Made by a program: the position numbers and the translations under genes. A model generated the notes under the pieces. That model saw nothing but the letters and a program-made list of their open reading frames with translations, was not told the DNA's origin and made no database searches. A stretch of 64,000 bases of DNA, from contig PDPE01000025.1 of NCBI GenBank assembly GCA_002747395.1, forward strand, positions 1-64,000, given 5' to 3'. Position 1 is the stretch's first letter. Each line of letters opens with the position of its first letter. This document shows positions 1-6,733 of the stretch, piece by piece. This DNA comes from Pseudomonadota bacterium (GTDB taxonomy: Bacteria > Pseudomonadota > Gammaproteobacteria > Pseudomonadales > Oleiphilaceae).

Positions 1-365
1 GCGAAAGAAATGAAGTGAGATACGACTTCATCAAGTCCGAGTCAGCCAATTTTACTGTGGTTATGTTGTGCCGAGTTATGAAAGTGAGTGGCTCAGCCTG
101 CTACAGTTGGTTGCGACGAGGGCCACGACTGGATGAATGTGATTTGCAGCTGTTTCGGCGCGTGAAAGCGCTGTTTGCACGCAGCCGAAACGGTCCTGGC
201 AGCCGGGGAATGATGAAAAGTTGCGCGAAGAAGGTTATCGAATTGGTCGCTACCGGGTACGTCAACTGATGAAACAACTGGGATTGGTTGTGACCCAGAG
301 AGTGGCGTACAAAGTGACGACAAGACGCAAGCACAGCGATGCGGTAGCATGCTCAACCAGAACTC
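1..365 (+). mobile_element. IS3-family insertion sequence remnant
   Basis: The first 18 bases read in frame as the tail of an IS3 OrfA (ending AKEMK, stop at 16-18), overlapping a GTG start for OrfB at 15, the usual IS3 arrangement. The OrfB-like sequence then continues in two frames and loses similarity at about 350-365, before the DDE integrase core. The left part lies outside the window, so the left terminal repeat cannot be seen. No right terminal inverted repeat or target duplication is evident at the break. The element is a dead fragment. The 145 bases between it and the next gene show nothing I recognise. Confidence 0.8.
15..365 (+). pseudogene. IS3 OrfB transposase, frameshifted and truncated
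   Basis: Residues from the GTG at 15 match the IS3 OrfB N-terminus: an FIKSESANF-like opening, a CRVMKVSGSACYSWLRR-type helix-turn-helix region, then a GSR segment. At about 215-221 the frame shifts: adding one A to the run of four A's near 216 would restore an MMKKLREEGYRIGRYRVRQL-like continuation, which is instead read in the frame starting at 221. A second frame break follows near 345, where an LNQN-like piece appears out of frame. The catalytic DDE domain is absent, so no active transposase can be made. The shift is not at the orfA/orfB junction where IS3 elements use programmed frameshifting, so I read it as decay. Confidence 0.8.
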
Positions 366-510
366 AGAGAGCGTTATATGTTAAGCGTTTAGAGAATTGT
401 GTCCGGTTTTGCTTGACCAGAACACTTCTGGATAGTCTCATTCTCAAGCATACGGCTAATCGCCTGTCAGTCACGGCAAAACAATCTCCATCTCAAGCGA
501 GGTCTTAACA

Positions 511-696
511 ATGCAAGCACATAGCGCTAAACAAGATGCCTTAAACGCCATACAGCAACTCCCTGATAATGTGGATTACGAAGAAATCATGTATCGACTC
601 TACGTTTTGGAGCAAGTACGAAAAGGCCGCGAAGATGTGGCTAATGGTCGGGTAATCAGTGCGGAAGATTTGAGGCAAGAAATTAAATCATGGTGA
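511..696 (+). CDS. Antitoxin of a ParDE/RelBE-type pair (predicted)
   Basis: A 61-residue acidic, mostly helical protein containing a YRLYVLEQVRKGREDVANG segment and ending near an ISAEDLRQEI motif. This layout is common in small antitoxins placed directly before ParE-type toxins. Its stop codon (694-696) overlaps the ATG of the toxin gene at 690, so the two are translationally coupled. By analogy it would bind and neutralise the toxin and repress the pair's promoter. No clear DNA-binding fold can be assigned by eye, so the family is inferred mainly from context. Confidence 0.65.
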   Translation: MQAHSAKQDALNAIQQLPDNVDYEEIMYRLYVLEQVRKGREDVANGRVISAEDLRQEIKSW

Positions 697-989
697 ATTG
701 GTCACTACGTGCCAGACGGCAGCTAAAAGAGATTTATGAGTTTATTGCCGAAGATTCTGAAAGCTCTGCCGAACGTGTTACTGATGAAATGGTGGAATAC
801 TCCATGGGGCTAGACAACCTGCCCCATCGTCACAAAATGATGCCTGAACCGGGTGATGAGTGTGTGCGGGAATTTTCGATGTATTCCTATCGGGTGATCT
901 TCGAGGTCATGCCCGATGACAACATTGCGATAATCGCCGTTGTTCATAAACGGCAGGATATCCAACCGGAGGATATTAGCCGTGCTTAA
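690..989 (+). CDS. RelE/ParE family toxin
   Basis: A 99-residue protein with the ParE-type layout: an N-terminal WSLRARRQLKEIYEFIAED helix-rich start, a central REFSMYSYRVIFEV strand pair, and a C-terminal IIAVVHKRQDI strand that in ParE toxins ends the sheet. Family members poison DNA gyrase or, in the RelE branch, cut mRNA on ribosomes; the sequence alone does not decide which, though the VVHKRQD ending is more ParE-like. It overlaps the antitoxin gene by 7 bases and is followed at once by a strong terminator, so the two form a complete bicistronic module. It lies outside the direct-repeat-bounded island that starts at 1161. Confidence 0.8.
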   Translation: MVNWSLRARRQLKEIYEFIAEDSESSAERVTDEMVEYSMGLDNLPHRHKMMPEPGDECVREFSMYSYRVIFEVMPDDNIAIIAVVHKRQDIQPEDISRA

Positions 990-998
990 TCAATAAAA

Positions 999-1030
999 GC
1001 CCTGCCTGCTCTATACTGGCAGGGCCTTTA
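999..1030 (+). terminator. Rho-independent terminator after the toxin-antitoxin pair
   Basis: Perfect 8-bp stem GCCCTGCC (999-1006) / GGCAGGGC (1018-1025) with an 11-base loop, followed by a T-rich run from 1026. It starts ten bases after the toxin stop codon. Confidence 0.85.
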
Positions 1031-1160
1031 TTATAGGTCAGAATAAATTCAGTCTGGTTACTTTAGTTGATTTTTTCCTACTGAGTTTGAGTGAGGTGGT
1101 CTGATAGACCTGTGCAACCCGGTTAATAGATAATGATCTTGACTGTGCGCTTGCGACAAC

Positions 1161-1243
1161 TGTTCTGGTTTATGTAACAGACTGGTTTTACTGGCGATAA
1201 ATGGAAATCAAAGCCCTTTGAGTGTGTAAGCATTTGAAGGGCT
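1161..1243 (+). repeat. Left 83-bp direct repeat of the defence island
   Basis: Matches 13562-13644 over 83 bp without gaps: I count 6 substitutions, and the last 43 bases (1201-1243 and 13602-13644) are identical. The left copy lacks the T-run that follows the right copy. The pair fits attL/attR-like boundaries or a duplicated recombination target. The other bases between the terminator at 1030 and this repeat show nothing I can assign. Confidence 0.85.
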
Positions 1244-1328
1244 GAAACCGCGCAGATGCTCCGGCTTTTTGATAAAGAGATACCGCCATCCGGGGGCATT
1301 TAGTGGGCTTGGTTTGCAAGGATTAAAC

Positions 1329-1356
1329 TTGACAAAGCTTGACAGCGGCATATACT
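1329..1356 (+). promoter_or_regulatory. Sigma-70-type promoter for a leaderless mRNA
   Basis: Perfect -35 TTGACA (1329-1334), 16-bp spacer, -10 TATACT (1351-1356). The expected transcription start, about 7 bases past the -10, falls on the ATG at 1363, so the transcript would have no leader. A second TTGACA (1340-1345) is too close to the -10 to be used with it. Confidence 0.75.
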
Positions 1357-1362
1357 TCGCGC

Positions 1363-2508
1363 ATGCAGAAGAGACTGAATACTGATATAGCGCAACAGGC
1401 AATCGACAAGGCGGGGTTAACCCAAACTGCCGTCGCTGATGCTTTAGGCGTAAGCAGAGAAGCCGTTTCCCAGTGGCTCTCGCACAAGTCTTTTCCGCGT
1501 CCCAACAAGCTGCTTCAATTAGGCAAGTTGTTAAATCTCTCCTTTGATGATTTGGTCGTCAAGGAAGATCCGTATGCCCCGAAAGTCGCATTTCGCAAAA
1601 TGCGCGGCACCAAAACAAAGGATCACCATATCGAAAAAGCGCAGGAGATTGGCCGCTTTTTACGTCACCTCGTACCCTATCTGCCGTTTGATACCTTTGA
1701 AATGCCGCCGGTACTCAAGTCACCTGGCTGTGATTATGACTACCTGCGCAGGGTAACAGCGAAAGTCAGAGAAGACATTAATCTTGGCCCGGTAGAGTGT
1801 GTGGACTTCACGCACCTGATTCGCCGCTTCAGTGAACTACAGGCCGTTGTGGTACCTGTCATGTGGGGGGCAAAGCAGCGCCATGAAAATGCGGTGCATA
1901 TACACCTTCCCGACTCGGTCAGTACATGGGTTTACTTGAATCTGGACACTAATGTCCATGACTTCAAGTTCTGGATGGCGCATGAATTGGGACATTGCTT
2001 ATCGCCAAGCCTTGAAGGCAACGAAGCTGAAGACTTTGCGGATGCTTTTGCGGGTAGCTTGCTGTATCCGTATGAATTGGCCGAGAAAGCCTATGTTTCC
2101 ATCAATTCACAAGCCTCTTCTCCTGCCAAAATTGCCCATGTTATCGGTTTGGCTGATAAGTTAACCATCTCTCCTTGGACAGTCATTGGACAAGTGAATA
2201 AGTATGCTGAATTCACTGGGCAGCCTGAAATAAAACTGAGTCAGTCTGCTTTCCCTGGTGCAGTCACCAATTTCAATAAGAAGTACAAAAACCTCAGTGA
2301 GGCTTTGTATGGAGATACTGAACTCAACGAATATGGTCAGCCAAGCGCCCGTGACTATATTGAAAAAGCAGAAGCTTTATTTGAAACTCCTTTTTTCGAC
2401 TTGCTCAGACAATACCTAAAAGAGCACGATAAGGGGCCAGGATATGTTCAAACTGTGTTGGATATGCCACTACTTGATGCACGGAGTATCCACGCAGAGT
2501 TGACTTGA
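1363..2508 (+). CDS. XRE helix-turn-helix / ImmA-IrrE peptidase fusion
   Basis: A 381-residue protein counted from ATG 1363. Residues 8-65 form an XRE-type HTH (GLTQTAVADALGVSREAVSQWL). The C-terminal half is an ImmA/IrrE zinc peptidase with the metal motif HELGH at about 207-211 and acidic residues just after it (NEAEDFADAFA). Related proteins cleave a partner repressor or antitoxin, which couples a stress signal to gene release. TTG 1339 opens the same frame but lies between the two TTGACA boxes of the promoter, so ATG 1363 is preferred and the mRNA is likely leaderless. The next gene overlaps the stop by one base. Function as a regulator or antitoxin is inferred from domain and context. 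Confidence 0.8.
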   Translation: MQKRLNTDIAQQAIDKAGLTQTAVADALGVSREAVSQWLSHKSFPRPNKLLQLGKLLNLSFDDLVVKEDPYAPKVAFRKMRGTKTKDHHIEKAQEIGRFLRHLVPYLPFDTFEMPPVLKSPGCDYDYLRRVTAKVREDINLGPVECVDFTHLIRRFSELQAVVVPVMWGAKQRHENAVHIHLPDSVSTWVYLNLDTNVHDFKFWMAHELGHCLSPSLEGNEAEDFADAFAGSLLYPYELAEKAYVSINSQASSPAKIAHVIGLADKLTISPWTVIGQVNKYAEFTGQPEIKLSQSAFPGAVTNFNKKYKNLSEALYGDTELNEYGQPSARDYIEKAEALFETPFFDLLRQYLKEHDKGPGYVQTVLDMPLLDARSIHAELT

Positions 2509-3056
2509 TGCCGCAATCGAAAATCCTCATTGATACCAATGCCTACCTAAGGTTGGCTAAAACCATACGCCCTTTACTGTTCGTGCCCTTCGGTGATAAT
2601 GAATACTGCTTGTACATTCTACCCGAACTCAATGACGAGCTGGCAGGCAGGAAGCTCCAAAGTAAATTCCATTGGATTGATGAAGAGGAATTTACGGAGA
2701 ATCGTAAACACTTCCCCAATATTGGAAGAAAGCAGAAAAAGTCTATCGAGCAAACCTTTGGATACATCTGGGATCACGTGCAGACAGAACTGCCTGGTCC
2801 GTCCAGAGTGGATGCTTGGTATATTGCTTATGCACTAGAACTCGATGTTCCAGTAGTAACTGACGACCAGGATATGACCGAGTTAGCTAAAGCTTTCGAC
2901 GCGCAAATAATGCCAACATTAGAGCTACTCAAAACTATGCTGGACAGCGGCCATACAGATATGAAAACCATTGATGGCTTGGTTGACTATTGGAAATATT
3001 TTTCTGACATGCCCGCCAACTTCAAGGCTGATTATCAACGCCTGTTTGGTGATTAA
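2508..3056 (+). CDS. PIN-domain protein, DUF4411-like (probable toxin)
   Basis: A 182-residue protein that starts ILIDTN (acidic residue D9) and carries a later VDAWYIAYALELDVPVVTDD block. Spaced Asp residues of this kind form the metal site of PIN-fold ribonucleases. Its ATG overlaps the stop of the XRE/ImmA gene by one base, so the pair is co-translated. XRE-ImmA genes followed by a DUF4411 PIN gene are a recurring bacterial pair thought to act as toxin-antitoxin or stress modules. Nuclease activity and toxicity are predicted only. The C-terminal 50 residues show no motif I can name. Confidence 0.7.
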   Translation: MPQSKILIDTNAYLRLAKTIRPLLFVPFGDNEYCLYILPELNDELAGRKLQSKFHWIDEEEFTENRKHFPNIGRKQKKSIEQTFGYIWDHVQTELPGPSRVDAWYIAYALELDVPVVTDDQDMTELAKAFDAQIMPTLELLKTMLDSGHTDMKTIDGLVDYWKYFSDMPANFKADYQRLFGD

Positions 3057-3078
3057 TAAACCTGAAAGCCTCTCTTGC

Positions 3079-3106
3079 TTGACCTGCTTTCAAGCTTCTA
3101 TATATT
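3079..3106 (+). promoter_or_regulatory. Predicted promoter of the hsd defence operon
   Basis: -35 TTGACC (3079-3084), 16-bp spacer, -10 TATATT (3101-3106), placed 41 bases before the HTH gene that opens the operon. It lies directly after the PIN gene, with no obvious terminator between. Confidence 0.5.
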
Positions 3107-3147
3107 GACACTTTTGTACATTTTCGACACTGGCGAGATTTTTCGTC

Positions 3148-3357
3148 ATGAGTGACCCCATACTGACCATCAAAGATGTGGCTAAATACCTCAAGGTTAA
3201 CGAGCGGACCACTTACCGCTTGGCCACAAGCGGTAAGCTACCGGGCTTTAAAGTGGGTAACTCCTGGCGCTTTAAACAAAGCGAGCTGGAGCAATACATT
3301 GCCTCTCAGCACAACCGCTCCAATATTAGCGCACCGAATAAACCAGAAGAGAATTAG
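3148..3357 (+). CDS. Excisionase-like helix-turn-helix protein
   Basis: A 69-residue protein of the MerR-like/excisionase HTH_17 class. The sequence TIKDVAKYLKVNERTTYRLA gives the helix-turn-helix, and GKLPGFKVGNSWRFKQSELEQYI is the wing typical of the family. Such proteins act as excisionases in mobile elements or as small regulators beside restriction-modification genes. Here it sits 12 bases before hsdM and shares its promoter, so it may control expression of the modification genes or the behaviour of the island. Which of the two applies cannot be told from sequence. Confidence 0.75.
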   Translation: MSDPILTIKDVAKYLKVNERTTYRLATSGKLPGFKVGNSWRFKQSELEQYIASQHNRSNISAPNKPEEN

Positions 3358-3369
3358 GAATCCGCCCCC

Positions 3370-5511
3370 ATGGCACAACTGGAAAATATCGAAGCAATTG
3401 AAAAACGCCTGTGGCAATCGGCTGATACCCTGCGTGCCAACTCCGAGCTGGCGAGCAACGAATACTTTTTACCGGTAATGGGGCTGATCTTTCTGCGCCA
3501 CGCCTACAGTCGCTACCTCTCGGTAAAAGATGAGATTGTCGCCACCTTGCCCAGGCGCGGAGGTAAAACCCGCGAACCTACCAAAGAAGACTTCTCCAAA
3601 AAGAGCGCCATCTATTTGAAACCCGAAGCAGAGTTTGACTACCTGATCGTGCTCACCGATGCCGACAATCGAGCTGAAGCCATCGTTCATGCAATGGAGT
3701 CCATCGAGGCAGATTACACCAACCTGCGCAATCAGCTGCCAAAGCAGGAGTACAACAACATTCCCAACGACGTACTGGGTATGTTGCTGCGCACCCTGAA
3801 CCCGGAAGAATTAAAGAACGCGACGGGCGATATTTTTGGGCGTATTTACGAATACTTCCTCACCCGGTTCGCCGATCAGGGCGCGCATGATGGTGGTGAA
3901 TTTTTTACGCCTGTCTCATTAGTGCAGTTGATTGTGAATGTGCTGGAGCCAGATCACGGCAAAATTTTTGACCCCGCTTGTGGTTCTGGTGGCATGTTCG
4001 TACAAAGCGCCCATTTTATGGAACGCCACGCGCAAGACCCGCATGAACTCACATTTTACGGTCACGAGAAAAACCGGGTGACTACACGCCTGGCTAAAAT
4101 GAACCTGGCAGTACATGGTCTGGAAGGCAATGTAGAAGGTGGTGAGGCCGCCATTACCTACTATAACGACCCTCACCAAGGTCTGTTCGGCACCGTCGAT
4201 TATGTAATGGCTAACCCGCCCTTTAACGTAGACGAAGTGGACGCCGATAAAATCAAAGGGGATAAGCGACGCCTGCCGTTTGGTTTGCCGGGCGTGAATA
4301 AAAATAAAAAAGTCAGCAATGCCAATTATCTGTGGATTCAGTATTTCTACAGCTATTTGAACGACACAGGGCGGGCCGGTTTTGTTATGTCATCTCAGGC
4401 TTCCAGCGCCGGGCGGGATGAAGCCAGGGTGCGGGAGCAGTTAGTGAAAACCGGCCATGTAGACATCATGATCGATATTCGCGGTAACTTTTTCTATACC
4501 CGCACCGTGCCCTGCCAGCTTTGGTTTTTAAATAAAAACAAACCCGCACACCTGAAAGACAAAGTGCTGATGCTGGATGCCCGCAATGTCTACCGCAAAG
4601 TCACCCGTAAGATATATGACTTCAGTCCGGAGCAGCAGCGAAACCTCACCGCCGTGATCTGGCTGTACCGTGGCGAAGGCGAGCGGTTTGTTGCGCTGGT
4701 GCAGCAGTATATCGATAAGGCCATGTTTGCAGCGCGTGATTGTGAAAAATCTGACGCCTTGGCCTGCGAACCAGTACCGGACTTTATCGCTCAGCTGGAA
4801 AAATTCAGCCAGGCCGTTCAGCCCTTTATGAAGAAGCTGGAGCAAAACGGCACAAGTGTTGAGCCTTTTGTGGACTTCCTCAAAGCCAAAGGCTCGGTCG
4901 AGAATGGTTGGTCTGCCTTTCAAACCCTGACCTGCGACCTGCAAAAGAAGTGGAATAAATACGACTACAAGGACGCTGCCAGCCTGTTGGGCTTTATCGA
5001 CAACGATACTGGCTTAAAAGACCTGGCGGAACAAAGCCGCAACCTGATTAAAGAAATTGACCTGGCCTATAAGCTGGTAACCCGCGTGATTGACCTGGCC
5101 GAAGCCCATAACGCTAAAGACAGCGAACTGTGGGATAGCACGCTGCTCAATGGCCGTGGTCGTAGCAATTTAAAGAAAACCACCGATAAAGCCCGCAAGC
5201 TGGCGGTGGAGCAACTCAAACAGGTGCGTTACTTCTACAAACAAGCCCAGTGGTTATTAAGCCGCTTCCCGGAAGGCAAACTCTGCGATGTCGAAGGCCT
5301 GGTTAAACTGGTGGACATCGCAGACATTGAAACCGCCGACTGGAGCCTGACACCGGGCCGCTACGTGGGTGTGGCACCAGAAGAAGTGGATGAAGACTTC
5401 GATTTTGAAGAAGCCCTGCGGGATATTCATATTGAACTGCAAGGCTTAAATACCGAAGCTGCTGAGCTGGCTGCAAAAATTGCCCGTAATTTTGAGGAGT
5501 TGGGGGTATGA
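3370..5511 (+). CDS. hsdM: Type I restriction-modification, DNA methyltransferase subunit
   Basis: A 713-residue N6-adenine methyltransferase. An N-terminal HsdM_N region precedes the SAM-binding motif DPACGSGG (about 201-208) and the catalytic NPPF (282-285), with an EFFTP segment just before the SAM domain. With HsdS it methylates the recognition site; with HsdR added it forms the restriction enzyme. Most HsdM proteins are about 500-550 residues, so this one has a long C-terminal extension (roughly 440-713), rich in charged helices, of unknown role. The stop overlaps the hsdS start (ATGA at 5508-5511). The start at 3370 follows an AGGA at 3357-3360. Confidence 0.93.
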   Translation: MAQLENIEAIEKRLWQSADTLRANSELASNEYFLPVMGLIFLRHAYSRYLSVKDEIVATLPRRGGKTREPTKEDFSKKSAIYLKPEAEFDYLIVLTDADNRAEAIVHAMESIEADYTNLRNQLPKQEYNNIPNDVLGMLLRTLNPEELKNATGDIFGRIYEYFLTRFADQGAHDGGEFFTPVSLVQLIVNVLEPDHGKIFDPACGSGGMFVQSAHFMERHAQDPHELTFYGHEKNRVTTRLAKMNLAVHGLEGNVEGGEAAITYYNDPHQGLFGTVDYVMANPPFNVDEVDADKIKGDKRRLPFGLPGVNKNKKVSNANYLWIQYFYSYLNDTGRAGFVMSSQASSAGRDEARVREQLVKTGHVDIMIDIRGNFFYTRTVPCQLWFLNKNKPAHLKDKVLMLDARNVYRKVTRKIYDFSPEQQRNLTAVIWLYRGEGERFVALVQQYIDKAMFAARDCEKSDALACEPVPDFIAQLEKFSQAVQPFMKKLEQNGTSVEPFVDFLKAKGSVENGWSAFQTLTCDLQKKWNKYDYKDAASLLGFIDNDTGLKDLAEQSRNLIKEIDLAYKLVTRVIDLAEAHNAKDSELWDSTLLNGRGRSNLKKTTDKARKLAVEQLKQVRYFYKQAQWLLSRFPEGKLCDVEGLVKLVDIADIETADWSLTPGRYVGVAPEEVDEDFDFEEALRDIHIELQGLNTEAAELAAKIARNFEELGV

Positions 5512-6731
5512 AGCAGTACGACCTTGTAAAGTTGTCCGATTTCTGTGAAATCACATCCAGCAAGCGAATATACGCAAAAGAATATACGAACTCAGGGATA
5601 CCTTTTTATCGGGGAAAAGAAGTGGTTGCAAGTTTTTCTGGCGGCTCTATTAATGACCCATTATTTATTCCAGAAGATAGATTCGAGTCAATAAAATATA
5701 GATTTGGTGCTCCAGAAAAAGGTGACTTATTATTAACTTCTGTTGGAACAATAGGTGTTCCTTATAGAGTTTCCGGGGATTTTGATTTTTACTTCAAAGA
5801 TGGAAACTTGACTTGGTTTAGAAATCTTAATGGCGTAGACGCAAACTTCCTTTATTACTGGCTCCAGTCTCCACAGGGCAAGGCTCAATTATCGAAGTGT
5901 ACTATTGGTGCTGCTCAGCCCGCTTATACAATCGAAAGACTTAAAGAAATCCATATTAAGCTACCTCCGGAAGTGGCTCAAAAAGAAATAGCCTCTGTAA
6001 TAGCCACTTACGACAACTTAATCGAAAACAACCGCCGCCGTATTCAGTTGCTGGAAGAATCCGCCCGCTTGTTGTATCAGGAGTGGTTTGTTCACATGCG
6101 CTTTCCCGGCCATGAGCAAGTGAAAATTACCGATGGCGTGCCGGAGGGGTGGAATAAAACTACCGCAGATAGAATTATGGATGTTTTAAGTGGCGGCACT
6201 CCAAAAACAAAGGTTCCTGAGTTCTGGGGTGGTGAAATTCCTTTCTTTACACCTAAAGATGCCAAAGGTCTTTTTACGTACAATACTGAAAAGTCCATCA
6301 CTGAGCTGGGCTTGTCGAAATGTAATAGCCGCCTTTATCCAAAATATACAGTATTTATTACCGCCAGAGGCACCGTAGGTAAGCTCTCTTTTGCTCAGCG
6401 ATCAATGGCTATGAACCAGTCTTGTTATGCGTTAATTGCTAAAGAAGGAATATCGCAGGAGTTTTTATATAGTTCACTTAAAGCGTCAATAGAACAGTTT
6501 AAGGCGAGAGCTAGTGGAGCTGTTTTCGATGCTATTGTCGTTGATACGTTTAAAAACATTTCGTGCTTGATTCCTTCATCAAGTCTGATAGATGAATTTA
6601 CTGCACAAGCTAAAGACGTATTCAGTCAGATAGATAATTTGAGCATTCAAAATCAAAAGCTAACCCAAGCCCGCGACCTACTTCTACCCAAGCTAATGAG
6701 CGGCGAGCTAACCGTATCAATCAAGGAGTGA
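5508..6731 (+). CDS. hsdS: Type I restriction-modification, specificity subunit
   Basis: A 407-residue two-domain specificity subunit. The first target recognition domain (about 1-155) is followed by a conserved helical repeat with IENNRRRIQLLEESARLLYQ; the second (about 205-350) is followed by a similar repeat with QNQKLTQARDLLLPKLMSGE. Each recognition domain reads one half of the bipartite DNA site. Both are visibly richer in A and T than hsdM and hsdR, consistent with the frequent exchange of HsdS domains between strains. The recognition sequence cannot be deduced. The gene overlaps hsdM by four bases and ends three bases before the ATG of the helicase gene. Confidence 0.93.
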   Translation: MKQYDLVKLSDFCEITSSKRIYAKEYTNSGIPFYRGKEVVASFSGGSINDPLFIPEDRFESIKYRFGAPEKGDLLLTSVGTIGVPYRVSGDFDFYFKDGNLTWFRNLNGVDANFLYYWLQSPQGKAQLSKCTIGAAQPAYTIERLKEIHIKLPPEVAQKEIASVIATYDNLIENNRRRIQLLEESARLLYQEWFVHMRFPGHEQVKITDGVPEGWNKTTADRIMDVLSGGTPKTKVPEFWGGEIPFFTPKDAKGLFTYNTEKSITELGLSKCNSRLYPKYTVFITARGTVGKLSFAQRSMAMNQSCYALIAKEGISQEFLYSSLKASIEQFKARASGAVFDAIVVDTFKNISCLIPSSSLIDEFTAQAKDVFSQIDNLSIQNQKLTQARDLLLPKLMSGELTVSIKE

Positions 6732-6733
6732 TT

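Noticed and set aside
200..235. Programmed frameshift in the IS3 remnant
   Set aside because: The break is inside OrfB, not at the orfA/orfB overlap where IS3 elements frameshift, and the gene is also truncated, so decay is simpler.
1161..1243. Left repeat as a tRNA or tmRNA gene end
   Set aside because: No cloverleaf, CCA end or T-loop consensus is seen; the 3' half is just a terminator-like hairpin.
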